Source: Diaporthe sp. PMI_573
Taxonomy: Eukaryota; Ascomycota; Sordariomycetes; Diaporthales; Diaporthaceae
Length of the DNA stretch: 64,000 nt
Direction: 5' to 3'
Assembly (NCBI GenBank): GCA_021399435.1
Contig: JAJTUP010000054.1
Span: 310,001 to 374,000 of the forward strand
The notes under the pieces are model-generated. The model had not been told where the DNA came from, did not search any database, and saw only the letters and a program-made list of their open reading frames with translations. Position numbers and translations under genes: made by a program. Of this stretch, positions 9,981 through 20,990 are shown piece by piece (positions within the stretch are counted from its first letter, which is position 1; each line of letters begins with the position of its first letter).

Positions 9981-11270
9981 AGCGAGATATGGGCACCAAT
10001 TAGGCGAGTGATGAGAACGATTCACGCAACAGATACCACGCTCTACCCCGGCGACGAGGCTGGAGGAGACCCACCGATGCGAACGCGATTGCTGGCTAAA
10101 CGGGACCACCTCCTGATCGCCAACCACCGTGGAACCAAGACGTGCTACTGAGGCCTGGTCCGTCGGCGATATTAGAGGGTGGGATGCGCCCATCATCAAC
10201 AGGAGTCCCAACCACCTTGTTTGTTATGTACACCTCCCCGGGGTAATAAAGGTCAGTGGGCCATGTCCTGTTACATTGAGCTCTAGGTACTGTTTGTACG
10301 GAAATTGCTAGAAAAGTGACAAAGTGGTGTGTGGGTCAAATGTAACTGGACATGGCCCACTGACCTTTATTACCCTGGGGAGGTGCACCATGCAAGTCAG
10401 GCCTACAATCTTTAGGCTTTAGACTCAGTTTGACCCTCTCGAAGGATCTCGACTGCCTACTGGTCGGGTCCACTGCATCTTCAAGGCTGGGGAGGGACTC
10501 TCGGTCGAAACGAGTCTTAAATTCAATCCGCAGTGCCACGCTTCGACTCTGCCCTGGTGATTCAAATGCATATGCAGGATTCCACTCATAATAGGTACTT
10601 AACAAACATGTAAATACAGCATTTTTAACTCAAGTTGGTGGAGGTGCAGCGCGGAGCGCCAGAACACGGTGTTGGAACCACACCATGTGAGAGTGTGATT
10701 GCACAGGAGAATATTTCGCCACGCCCTCCGCTTGTGAGTAAATTGCCGTCGTTTTCCAACGCTCGACACAGTACTTGTCGAGCATACCTACAGGAGAAAT
10801 TGCGCTAGGTCGAAAGCCAAAACTTCCGGCTACATGTTGCTGCCAGTTACTCCCAGGCAAGCCAGGCCGGGACCAGGGCCTCAGAGCTATTTCCTTGCAG
10901 CGTTCCCTGACCCCTGGGGATCAACGAGAGGGAGAAGACAGCTCTCACGCCGCAACCAACAAGGCGATACCCAATAGATGAGCATCAGTTTGGCCAGCCC
11001 TTTTCTTGCGTCAGGGGCGTGAACACAGATTTTGCTTCTGCCATGATGTTAGGAGCATGTCTCCGAGGAAGTCCTAAGGGAGCTAATGCCCTAAGATGGT
11101 TAGGAGAATATTGAATTCTCTAAAATAATTAGGGTCCGTATTCCTAACTCCATGGCTCTTTATCAACTTCTGAAGTGTCTTGACGCGAGCAGGCTGTACC
11201 TCCGTGTTCGTGTTCAATGAGGCAATCAACAGCCACCCCTGTTGACGCCCACGGCACAACTGCATCATTG
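9981..11270. repeat. long direct repeat, copy A (with MITE insertion)
   Basis: Begins GAGATATGGGCACCAATTAG and contains the motifs CGGAGCGCCAGAACACGGTG, CTCCGCTTGTGAGTAAA and AATTCTCTAAAATAATTAGG, all found again in copy C. Copies A and C share the same motif order over about 1.3-1.5 kb with point differences and indels. Copy A carries the 161-bp inverted-repeat insertion at 10228-10388, where copy C has uninterrupted sequence. No protein family was recognised in any frame, so this is probably an old duplicated transposon or non-coding segment. Confidence 0.75.
10228..10388. mobile_element. 161-bp MITE with 48-bp terminal inverted repeats
   Basis: The left arm 10228-10275 and right arm 10341-10388 are reverse complements over 48 bases with three mismatches. 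The shared core reads GTAATAAAGGTCAGTGGGCC. The 65-base middle carries no ORF. Homologous repeat copy C around 12250-12260 lacks the insertion, giving an approximate empty site. A target duplication was not certain: TA on the left faces CA on the right, which would fit a Tc1/mariner-type site with one change. Confidence 0.75.
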
Positions 11271-11984
11271 ATGCAGGTTTAGGGAGATATGGGCACCAAT
11301 AAGGCGAGTGATGAGAATGGCTAACCCCAGCAGGTGTCACGATCTACCCCGGCGGCGAGGCTGAAAGCAAAAAGGCCCACCCAAGCGAACACGACTGCTG
11401 GCTAAACGACAACCACCTCCTCCTGATAGCCAATCGCCGTGGAACCAAGACGTGCTGTTGACGCCGGGAGGAGCGAAATACACCAGTTTCATATGATGGC
11501 CTGGTTCTCTGACGATATTGGAGGGTGGGAGGCGTATCAACAGGGACCCCAGCCACCTTTGTACACTTGGAAGGGGGTGTCCTCCTCGACGGATCTTGAC
11601 TGCATCCTGGTCAGGTCCACTACATCTTCAACGCCAGAAGGGGGGGAGTAGCGACGCCATTACAAGCCCGTTGGCGGATGCCGCCGGCAAGAGGTCGCGC
11701 CGGAGGTCCTTAACTTGAATCTCAGTTGATCCAACCTCTACCGTTCTGGTCCCACAGCACCAGAACTCACCAGAGATCAGCACGCCAAGGCCTGGAATGT
11801 ACAGTTCTTCGCCGACACGGATCCTATCGCTGGAGTTTACCAGCACGACAACTTCCTGTCCATCGGCGACGTCGCCCGTGACCTGGACCTTTGCTTAGCT
11901 GACACGGCCATTTCCAGGCCCTGAGCAAGGCACGGCGCAATACACCTACATGTTCCAGACAACCATCGTTTATGCAGGTTTAGC
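11271..11984. repeat. partial direct repeat, copy B, plus unique sequence
   Basis: Starts with the same GAGATATGGGCACCAATAAG module and is alignable to about 11,560. The remainder (11,560-11,980) has no counterpart in A or C. On the minus strand, positions 11,628-11,900 encode an open stretch with EVVVLVNSSDRIRVGEELYI and YIPGLGVLISGEF. This looks like beta-strand protein, but an equally open plus frame overlaps it and no family was recognised. Confidence 0.6.
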
Positions 11985-13470
11985 GAGATATGGGCACCAA
12001 TGAGGCGATTGATGGGAACGATTCACGCAGCAGATGTCACCCTCTACCCGGCGACGAGGCTGGAGGAGACCCACCCACGCGAACGCGGTTGCTGGCTAAA
12101 CGGGACCACCTCCTGATCGCCAACCACCGTCGAAGCAAGACGCGCTGCTGACGCCGGAAGATGCAGGAGCAGGCAACAGTTTCAAAAGAGGGCTTGGTCT
12201 CTCGACGACATTGGAAGGTGGGACGCTCCCATCAACAGAGACCCCAACCATCATGTGCACTCGTTATCAAGTTGGAAATGCATTAGACTCAGCTCGGCCC
12301 TCTAGAACGATCTCGACTGCCAACTGGTCGATCCCGCTGCACCATTGAAACTTGGGGGGGGGGGTGTTACAATTGCCGCGCCTCTGGAAACACCATCGCT
12401 GAGAAGGAACACCTCTCGGTCGAAACGAGTCTGAAGCGGAATGGACGAACAGACGCATTTTGTCTGTGAGTCTCAATTCGTATTACTAGAGCAGGATCAT
12501 GATGCCATTGAGAAACTGGATGGCATACTGACGGGACGACTTCATGCCTCGACTCTGCCCTGGCGATCCAACTGCATATGCAGGATTCCATTCACAATAG
12601 CTACATGTACTTAACAGAATGTATTTACAACATTTTGAACTCAAATTGGTGGATGTGCACCGCGGAGCGCCAGAACACGGTGTTAAAACCACACCATGTG
12701 TGGGTGTGATTGCACTATGGGGGTGCCAGGAGCACCAACACAGGAGACGTCGAGGAATTACTCAACCGCCAGAGAGGCTCGAAGGCAGGACAAAATTTTG
12801 CCACGCCCTCCGCTTGTGAGTAAACTGCTGTTGTTTTCCAACGCTCAATACAGTACTTATCGAGCACGAAGGTGCTGGTTCCGTGCAATTGCGGCTTTTG
12901 ACACTTCCACATGCATGACGCGAAGCCATGTGCTCTTGGAAGTGCCAAGACATGGTTCTTTCCTGAAATGGTCGCGCACAATTACCTGCAGGAAAGATTG
13001 CGCTAGGTCGAAAGCGTCCAGGTGATTTACGCCGTAAAGAATTCTCACGATTTGAGCTAGTGCCAAAATTTTCCGACTACGTTGTTGCAGCCAATGTTGG
13101 GTGGGACCAGGGCCTCAGAGCGATTTTCGGCTGTCCAACTTGCAGCATTCCTTGACCCCTGAAGATCAACAAGAGGAAGAAGAACGCCGTAACCAACAAG
13201 GCGACACTCGATAGATGAACATCAGTTTGGCTAACCATTTTCTTGTCTTGGGGGGGTGGACACGCTTCTAACATGCTATTAGGAGCATAGCTCCGAGGAA
13301 GTCTTTAAAAGGGGGCTAATGCCCTAAGAATATCGAATTCTCTAAAATAATTAGGGTCCGTGTTCGCGACCTCTGCGGGCTTTGTATCAAATTCCGAACT
13401 GCACTGCCGAGTGCTTGTCTTGACGCGAGCAGGCTGTACCTCCGTGGTCGAGGCTTTCACCAGCCGCCAT
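11985..13470. repeat. long direct repeat, copy C
   Basis: Repeats the module order of copy A: GAGATATGGGCACCAATGAG at the left, the CGGAGCGCCAGAACACGGTG block at 12660, CTCCGCTTGTGAGTAAA at 12808, and GACGCGAGCAGGCTGTACCT at the right. It has about 150-200 extra bases near 12,870-13,060 relative to copy A. No coding potential was recognised. Confidence 0.7.
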
Positions 13471-14404
13471 GGACCACGAGCTCGTCACGCGTCAGGCGCT
13501 GCGGAGTAATACCCCTGTTGGGGCCCACGGGCGCAACGACCATGACCGGTGTCTTCGTGCAAGGTTCTTGACGAAAAGGCCCTGGTTTAGTTTTCCCAAG
13601 ACTGGTGATCACATTCTGCTTTTTCAACGCCATGATCAGCTACTGCAAAGTGACTTTGGCGTGACCTGGCTACTCACGGTGTTTCATAGATTGTCCTTGG
13701 CTAGGACTACTTTAGGTAGCGTGCAGGCATGCTGACGCGTGAATGGTGACTAAACAATCAGACTTTGTATGGTTAGGGATATGGTCAGCCAAAATGATGT
13801 TCACGGGTATCGAGGCCCTGGGTGCGACTGGCAAACGCTGACACGAGGCAGTCTTTGCCTCATATGCATCAAGCATGTATTCAGGCATGGCTTTTTCATC
13901 GGCCCGGCAAACGTTGCGCAGTAGTCTCAAACCGTGCGGATCCTCACGGCGTAAATCATCTGCAGCTAATTCTGGCAGAGGGAGTGGCCGAGTTTTGGCC
14001 GAAGGAGTATTAGCGGCCGCGTTTTGATTCGTGTTGCCCCCGCCCCCAACCCCACCCACCAACGCACCCCACGTTGACAGGGGAACAAGCGTTGACAGAG
14101 GGACCCAGGTCGTTGGCGGTCACCGTCATTCTCCTCTGATGGAAGAACCCCGGCATGACAACTTGCCAACGCCATCAGCTAGAAGGAACATCCGGAACCT
14201 CGCCCGTGGCCGCTCTGAGTGCCTCGTCTTGCAACTCTCCCAGCCTCTATGGTCCGCTGAAACTGTGAATAGGACTCATAAAGCGTGGTTGTCACAGAAG
14301 GCCCTGCTCGAAACCTTACGCATCACGGTGATCGTTCAACTGATCCAACGGACCATCGAATTGATTAGTCAACTTGAATGTGTCTCACGACCCCACATTT
14401 GCGT
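13471..14404. other. no confidently identified gene
   Basis: An 89-codon frame (13469-13735, beginning MDHELVTRQALRS) and a 116-codon minus frame (13712-14062) are open but unrecognised. The segment from about 13,990 probably contains the promoter of the next gene. Confidence 0.3.
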
Positions 14405-14590
14405 TATTTACTGCTCCTTTTGCTGCTCCTTTTGCTGCCCCTTTTACTCCTCCTTTTACTCCTCCTTTTTCTCTCCCTTTTGCTCCTCCTTTTACTTCCC
14501 TTTCGCTCCTCCTTTTGCTCCTCCTTTTGCTCCTCCTTTTGCTCCTCCTTTTGCTCCTCCTTTTGCTGCTCCTTTTGCTGCTCATCCCCT
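14405..14590 (+). repeat. 12-bp CT-rich minisatellite
   Basis: About 15 units of a 12-bp motif of the type GCTCCTCCTTTT, varied at one or two positions in the first half and nearly perfect in the last five units. One frame translates as APPF repeats. It ends about 17 bases before the ATG at 14607, so it is the pyrimidine-rich leader or core promoter of that gene. Confidence 0.85.
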
Positions 14591-14606
14591 CGCCCCATCT
14601 CACACG

Positions 14607-15893
14607 ATGGACGACTGGAGCAAGGAAGCCAAGGCCGCATTGACCAAAGAGCTCCGCAAGGTGGCAACAACCCTTGGAAAAACAACCGTCGCTAGCATCA
14701 AACATGATGCCAAGTTGTTCAAATCGAATCTTAAGCTTGCCCTCCACGGGGAGTTCACCGAGCTCTTTCATCCATTACTGAGCGGCCTGCAGGAGCCTAA
14801 TCTCAGTTACGATGATCTTCTCAGAGAAGCCACAGTGTTGGTTGATGCGCTGCTACTGGCTAAATCTATTCTGCGGTTTTCTGTCGACAACAAGAAGGAC
14901 CTTCTCGACGTACTACGAGTCCGCCCGACATTACCCAAAATCCGGAAAGATCTCTTTCAAGAGTACCTACGCATCATTCGGCGCGCTGTCGAGGTCGAAG
15001 ATGTACAGGTGGCACTAGGTAAGCCTCGTTGCAAATCCTGCGAATAATCAGTTGACGTCAAACAGATAGAATCAGGACCAATCCGCGGACAGTTGAGAGT
15101 GATCCGACCTTTGAAGCCGCTCTAAAACAACAAGAAGATGGATTGATTGAGTGGATGCTCTACGCTCAATCTCTCGAGAAGAGTAGTAGTCAAGCTAAGG
15201 CCATTTTCAGTGCGTTCCAGAACAACGCCATCCCGTCATTTCCTCTACTGTGATTACTTGCTGATTGAATGGCTTCCAGAGGGAGCAATCTCCTTCGCGG
15301 GGCGACATATCAAGGACGAGTATATGCGCGACGCCTGGGAGGCCTCCTGTAGTGGCCAACTCGAAGCACTGAATTTTTGTGTTGCACCTGGCCCTCAACA
15401 AGGTGACCCAGGCGATTATGAACTGGACCAATCCATGGCCAGTGGAGCGCAATTGAGCGCGCTTGAACTCTACCTTGGGTCCAATCTTTTTGATGGACTA
15501 GAGGAGACCTATGTCCGAGCCAAGGAGGGTCCTTTGACGGACTTTACGGCACATGTCTTCCTACGTCTGCCACGAACGGAAAGGGAAACCTTCAAGCTAA
15601 TGATCTGCTTGTCTGCGAAGGTAGGGGATGAGGTGGCACAGGCAAAGACAGAGGTTCAGAAGCTGCGACGCAAGTTTGGGAGATGGCTCTCGCAAGCCAC
15701 TGGTCTGAGGCAAGCCGCCGACCCTACCCAAGCGGTTGACACCGACAACGCAGTCGAAACTTCCCATGTAGCCGTGGCTGCTGCTGTCCAGGTGTTTCGA
15801 CACAAAAATGGCCTCGATAGGATGCTCCAGGTGACACTCATTCCCGCTAGTGGGTGGTTTATGATGGACAATGTATTCAGCAAGCTGCCCTAG
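14607..15893 (+). CDS. hypothetical protein, three exons
   Basis: Exons are 14607-15018, 15066-15209 and 15280-15893, joining in phase 1 both times to give 389 residues. Intron 1 (47 nt) has GTAAGC..ACAG. Intron 2 (70 nt) has GTGCGT, a branch-like TTGCTGATTG, and CCAG. Without the second intron, exon 2 stops at 15251-15253, so splicing rather than a frameshift explains the change of frame. The start MDDWSKEAKAALTKELRKV is followed by mostly helical sequence and a tail rich in Ala, Gln and charged residues. No signal peptide, membrane span or known domain was recognised. The minisatellite at 14405-14590 lies immediately upstream. The gene converges on the minus-strand gene ending at 15906, with only 12 bases between stops. 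Confidence 0.6.
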
Positions 15894-15905
15894 TCCTAAG
15901 CTGGA

Positions 15906-16223
15906 TCAAGCATGCAAAGCCGGATCAAACAAGCAATACATTTCATTGATGGCCACAAGCTTGCCCTTCTCAATCAAGGCGTTTCCATCGCTGCTTGTAG
16001 TCTGACGAGAGGCATTGACATTACCCGGTGGCCCTATCCAGATACCACCGGTTCCAGCCTTCCAATGTATAGTTTTGTCGTGATCGAATGGGCCTAATGT
16101 CTCTGACTTGACAAACGTGTAGTCGCCCTGTGGTCCCTACTTATCAGCGAGTGGATGATGATCTTAGAATTCATTGTTGCTTACCACTGCCATCACTACA
16201 GTCGCTTTGTTGATGGCCTCGAG
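15906..16223 (-). CDS. 3' exons of an unrecognised gene, 5' end unresolved
   Basis: The last exon, 15906-16136, encodes 76 residues (GPQGDYTFVKSETLGPFDHD, later TGGIWIGPPGNVNASRQ, ending FDPALHA). It begins after acceptor ATAAGTAG. The 48-nt intron (16137-16184; donor GTAAGC) joins in phase 0 to a preceding exon ending LEAINKATVVMAV at 16185. That exon's own 5' boundary, near 16223 or further upstream, could not be fixed, and an overlapping open frame runs to 16413. No ATG lies in the last exon. Coding composition and splice signals support a real gene; no family was recognised. Confidence 0.5.
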
Positions 16224-16788
16224 CTTCAAGTGTAACGTTCCAGTGCCTTACAACGTCAGGCCGGGGGTATAGTGAGCACTTCGTCTTGTCAAAGGTGCGT
16301 ATCGATGGATGGGAGATTTGAGGCGTTTTCGGGACGACTCGGCGACAGGTTTTGTGTCTTCTCGCGTCAGTAAGGAGGGGTAACATGACCAGGTGGGGGA
16401 TGCGGCACTTCAAGACAGCTTGGGCAGCGATGCTTTCGTCAGGCGTCGGATGGTCGTGGAAGGGGAATTTGGCGAGAAGATAGAGTCATCGCGACGAAGG
16501 TCTGCGCACAAGGAGAGGCTGTGAAGGCTGCCACGATGACAGATCGCTCGAGGCAAATTTCAAGCCGCAAAGTCGAGGGGTCCGGGTTCGCAAGCCTGCC
16601 TGAGGTTACCCCACAGGTGACGACTGTGTCGCCCGGCTATTCTTGGCTGATGAGCTTCGGTGAGTCATGGTCGGTCACAATCGGGCTTGGGGCGGCGTGG
16701 GAGTTTTTGGTGTGGGCGCATACGCGCCGTCGGCGACGACACCCGTGATTGGGTAGAATTGGTAGAGTTGCTGGCGGGCTCTCTGAAC

Positions 16789-16830
16789 CATCCCTTCGGC
16801 TGCCGTAGCACCTCCAAAAGATCGACACTC
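16789..16830 (+). repeat. piggyBac left terminal inverted repeat
   Basis: 42 bases identical in reverse complement to 18926-18967. Contains GTAGCACCTCCAAAAGATCG. Confidence 0.85.
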
Positions 16831-17034
16831 CTCATCCCTCCACGCTGCAGCCAATCAGAGGCCTTCGTTTAGCTGCAGACCCACTGTTTTGGCTCCAAAC
16901 CTTCGCAGTTGTCACGGTACGGTCGCACTACGTCACTTCTTCTCTTCAACACCAAATCGAGCCCATTTGCGACGCCCACAACACCACGAATACTGCAGCT
17001 ACAGACTTCTTTTCTATACGATTCGAAAGTCACG

Positions 17035-18913
17035 ATGGAGGAGGTGACCCTCGATTGTATTGTGGCCGAAGGCGCCCGCCCAGAGGGTCACGATTCGGGT
17101 GTGCAGGAGCCGATCGCCCCAGCTGCTCAAAAGCGTGCCGATTGCTTCGTACCGCACCCTCTGAGTGACCCCCTTCGCCCTACCGCCATCAACACCCTCC
17201 CCAGCACTCCTCTGGCCCTATTCGAGAGGTATCTGACGCCAGAAATAGTTGATTCTCTAGTCGATAATACCCGTCGGCGACGAGAAGACCAATCGCGACC
17301 CCTCGCTGGCGAGAAGAAGCACGCTTGTGATCGTGACCCAGAAGCACCGCACTCGCGCTACGGCAACTGGCCAGGCAGCCACCAGCCCCCCAACGCTTCG
17401 GAAATCATGGTATTTCTGGCGTCTATTATTTATATGGGTTTGCACCCAGAAAACCGACTTGAAGATTACTGGAAGACCGATTCATTGAGGCCATCACACC
17501 CAATTCGCCGCTTCTTCTCACGCAATCGCTGGCAAGCAGTTAATTCAAGCTTCGCCACCTTTGACCCTGACGACGATGGGTCAACCTCCAAGCCCCGTTG
17601 CTTCGAGCGAGTCGAAGCCCTCTCTGAGCACATACAAACAGTCTCTCAAACGTTAATCAACCTCGGCACGAAGGTCACCATCGATGAGGCTATGGTACGC
17701 TTTACGGGCCGCTCGAGAGAAGCCACCACGGTTAAAAGCAAGCCGACACCAAGAGGCTTTCGGGTCTGGGTTTGCGGGCATAACGGGTATTTCGTCTCCT
17801 GGCTATGGCATACTAATAACGTCGGCCCGGTGGGCATACCATACCCCAATGGGCGAGGGGTTGCACGCAACGCCCCTGAGGCTGAGCGACAGCTGGCGAA
17901 GCTGAATAACACCCAACAAGCAGTAGTGACCCTGCTCAAGAAGCTGCCTCGTGCCCAGTATCACGTTTATCTCGACAACCTCTTCTCAAGCCCTTCTTCG
18001 CATACCTCCGTACCTACGTTAATTGTGCTGCTACGGGTACGGCCCGCACCCGTAGCGGTATCGACAAAGCATTTGTGACCCTGAAGAAAGACGATAAGGC
18101 ACGCGATTACGTGCAATGGAATCAACTCGAAATAGCCCCCTACCCAGGGGGTTAGTCAACCAATTCGCCTGGAAAGACAACACCCTAGCGCTCTGTTTCA
18201 GCACATACTACACTGGCGACGAAGATTACGTCTGGCGACCTCATCGACGGCCCAAAACCCGCCAATCAGAAGCCTTCTGGGGCTCTGATCAGTGTAAAAA
18301 CGCACCGCTGCCAGCGTTTGCTGACGACTACAACCTCCAGAAGGGGGGTGTGGACCGTGGGGACCAATTGCGCTCATACAATGTATGGAAACACCACATC
18401 AGATCGAGCCGCCATAGTGCCCTCTTCCTCGAATTCCTTCTCGACGTTATTCTCGTCAACACGTACTGGTTGCAAAAGAGATTCAGTGGCCAGTTGCCCT
18501 GGCGCTGCTTCGAGAGCCAATCAGAGTGGCGGCAAGCCCTATTCGAAGCCATTATCATCAAGTACGCCCCTGACGCTGTAGCACGTCAACGAGGCCCCGT
18601 GGGTACATCCAAGCCTGGCGTAGCAAATTCGACAGACCCACACACACTCATTTTCAGGGGCAAGAAGTCCGAGTGCGTTGCTTGCCTAGGGAAAACGCTT
18701 CGGGTGCAGGTACCCCCTAAACGGCGAGTGTTAGGCGAGGTGTCTGCCAACGCAGCCCCGAAGCGCCGAAAGCAGACGAGGTACGGCTGCGATAGGTGCG
18801 AAGTCTCGATCTGTAACAGTGACATCTGCTGGTACAAATTTCACGGTGGGGAGCCCTCAGAAGCGGAGGTACCCCGTGATGCCAAGGCCCGAAGAGGAAG
18901 ACAGCCAATCTGA
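17035..18913 (+). pseudogene. piggyBac (DDE_Tnp_1_7) transposase with two frameshifts
   Basis: The first part (from ATG 17035) matches the piggyBac transposase core: VTIDEAMVRFTGRS carries the first catalytic Asp, KPTPRGFRVWV is the following strand, and YLDNLFS holds the second Asp. Homology then moves by one base near 17,995 into FFAYLRTYVNCAATGTARTR. It moves again near 18,150 at a GGGGG run into LVNQFAWKD and KGGVDRGDQL, which holds the third Asp. The C-terminal Cys/His-rich domain is intact (CVACLGKTL, CDRCEVSICNSDICWYKFH). Each lesion fits a one-base loss in a C-rich or G-rich run, so sequencing or assembly error is possible. All three catalytic residues remain. As written the gene cannot make a full transposase. 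Confidence 0.8.
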
Positions 18914-18925
18914 AGTGCTTACAAA

Positions 18926-18967
18926 GAGTGTCGATCTTTTGGAGGTGCTACGGCAGCCGAAGGGATG
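18926..18967 (-). repeat. piggyBac right terminal inverted repeat
   Basis: Reverse complement of 16789-16830 over 42 bases without mismatch. Confidence 0.85.
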
Positions 18968-18981
18968 CGCTAACCCGCCAG

Positions 18982-19799
18982 AAGAACACAGTGTCCAGGG
19001 GAGCTTGGGCACCTCGTCAGGTGCTCGATGTTAGTGCACAAAGCATCCTCGGAGAGCGGCGCATGTCGGAGGCCATGGCGCGGTCGGGCTGTGGTCTCGA
19101 CACTGTGGTGCCGTGGGGGATCGCGCGTCCAGGAGGCGGCAATCCGGCGGTCCACCGCGAATGTTGGACGCACGGCCAATCTCGGCATTTTCATGTAATC
19201 CGGGCTCATCACGGCGAGCGCAGGCCATGACCCCACATGACGGCTCGTTGGCGCAGGCGGTGGTCGCGGGATGCAGCGTCCCTAGCAACCCTGCCCTCCG
19301 GGGATGGCGCGCCAGCAGGGCCTGGGATGCAGGGCTTCTGGTGCCGCGGAGGGCGGGCGGACCAATTGGCCAAGCCCGCAGCGACCAACTCGACATCAAA
19401 AGAAAGGCCTGCTACGCCTGGCGGAAGCGTGTCGGCCACCTTGGCGCCGCCAGCGCGAATCGGCTACCATCTGCATGACGTGGGTGCAATCGTGTCGGAG
19501 CGGCGGAGGTGTGCGACGGCATGGCCTTCACATCTCTGGCTGCCATGAACCGAGTACAAGCATGGCGTCCGTAGGCGCGTTGGTGGCCGTGACTGCGTTG
19601 GTGCTCCATGCACTTCCCTCAACACCCCTGCCTATTACATCCCTTCCTGTCAAACGCATTCCTTGTGGCCATGGATGTTATCCTTCGCTCAGTATCACAC
19701 GCGCTGAAGACGATCAGCTTCTTGACGGGTTGCTTCCAACCTAGAAGGGAACATAGTGTCGTAGGTTGAAATGTCTGCAACACTTGATGGCGGCTGACA
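18982..19799. other. GC-rich stretch without a recognised gene
   Basis: Several overlapping open frames exist on both strands because of high GC content, and none dominates or shows a domain. Treated as non-coding. Confidence 0.35.
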
Positions 19800-20089
19800 T
19801 TAGAAGGAACTTCCAAAGGTGCAATCTCAATCTCAACGTGAGCTCCTGTCCGAAGCCGGGGAAACAAGCTCGATTACCTCGCCGGTCGCGGCCTTCTCCC
19901 AGCAACCCGCGACATCTAGCGTTCCTGTGGTATATCCCGCAGTCCATCGGTTTCAACAAAATCCCCGTATATGGGAGAAAATACCGTCTGGCTTCAGTCT
20001 CCCCAATTCTTGTGCTCGTTAGTCGTTACTGACGGGCTTAGTAGGGACTCGATGATCTACTGGCCGGAGCCTAACAACCGCCGTCCTTA

Positions 20090-20420
20090 TACCGCCTTGT
20101 GCATGGTGAACATGGACGGCATGATAATGGACTGGATCAGACGATTGACACCGCTATTCACTCCCTGCCAGCTGGGGGCTGGATACTGATCCAAGACATC
20201 AGTTGGTGCCCTGATCACCCCAGTAACGAGTGGCCCAACACGCTTTACCTGGACAAGAGCTACTGGGCTCTCCTGGGGTGTCGATCGAGAAGACCGTACC
20301 CGAGCTCTCCTGGAATCCTCAGGTTTCGACAACATCGAGTTCGTCAGGCGGAAACACGGGGAGACCCATTCGCTTGCCCTTGCCTGGTGGTCATCGGATC
20401 CGCCTCGGTTGAGCTAAGCT
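20090..20420 (+). pseudogene. SAM-dependent methyltransferase-like fragment, frameshifted
   Basis: One frame gives DTAIHSLPAGGWILIQDI, the glycine-rich loop and strand that end the Rossmann core in many class I methyltransferases. About 35 codons later the homology-like frame shifts to RTRALLESSGFDNIEF, the usual post-core helix and aGF strand, ending in SLALAWWSS. Together these resemble the C-terminal half of a fungal small-molecule or LaeA-like methyltransferase. The SAM-binding motif I half is absent or decayed upstream. Motif-level evidence only. Confidence 0.4.
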
Positions 20421-20588
20421 CCGATCCGCGCTTATCCCGAAGTAACTCCGATGCTGGGGATGGTGGGGCGGACACCTTATCATCTGTTCAGACGGTTCCT
20501 CAAAACAATCCCGTGCTCCTGGACTTGTGAGGCTTCCCTCCTTTTCTATATCTGCCTCTAGCCTTCTATAGGCTTTCGAACAGTCATT

Positions 20589-20990
20589 ATGGAAGAAGAA
20601 CTTGAAAAATTGCGACAACAACTTTGGAATGAGCAACGCCGACGCGAAGAAGAACAACGCCGACGCGAAGAAGCTGAGGGCCGTGTTTTGGAGGAGCAAC
20701 AGTACCGCAGAGAGGCAGAAGAACTTGCGAGATCATCACGACCACTGACACTTGAGAACTATCTTGAGGCTTGTCACTCCCTCAACCGTGCGATTCAGGT
20801 GGTTACTGATCGTTCGCTGACCACGCAAGGCGAGACGACAAATCCTGCCGGCCGGATTTTCCCTCGACGAATTATCCCCTGGGACGGCGCCGGCAAGGAG
20901 AGGTGCAGCGTGGAGGGCGTTGTAGGGACGGTAAGGGATAATGAATCCTGTGAGAAAGACATTGTTAGAGGTCTATATAGTAAAAATTGA
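20589..20990 (+). pseudogene. N-terminal fragment of a fungal coiled-coil/kinase-like family
   Basis: ATG 20589 opens a charged coiled coil (MEEELEKLRQQLWNEQ, repeated RRREEEQRRREE). This is followed by LTLENYLEACHSLNRAI and SLTTQGETTNPAGRIFPRRI, the pattern seen ahead of protein-kinase-like domains in a large fungal family. Homology ends near IIPWD (about 20884) and the frame runs on in unrelated sequence to 20990. The kinase-like part is missing, so the gene is truncated, probably by insertion or deletion at this point. Confidence 0.55.

Larger units (their letters stand above)
16771..18981 (+). mobile_element. piggyBac-type DNA transposon with long terminal inverted repeats
   Basis: A 42-bp sequence beginning CATCCCTTCGGCTGCCGTAG (16789-16830) recurs identically in reverse complement at 18926-18967. 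A shorter outer match CTGGCGGG (16771-16778 and 18974-18981) extends the arms. Between them lies one transposase frame set. The canonical TTAA target duplication was not found; TTAG appears near the right end. The identical arms suggest fairly recent transposition. Confidence 0.8.

Noticed and set aside
14385..14771. Lys/Arg-Ser and poly-Leu frames across the minisatellite
   Set aside because: Direct translations of the 12-bp repeat; not evidence of coding.
15210..15279. Frameshift within the gene at 14607-15893
   Set aside because: A 70-nt intron with good donor, branch and acceptor restores the frame exactly, so splicing is the simpler reading.
19031..19744. Several 100-150 codon frames on both strands
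   Set aside because: Pro/Arg-rich composition typical of non-coding GC-rich DNA; no motif.
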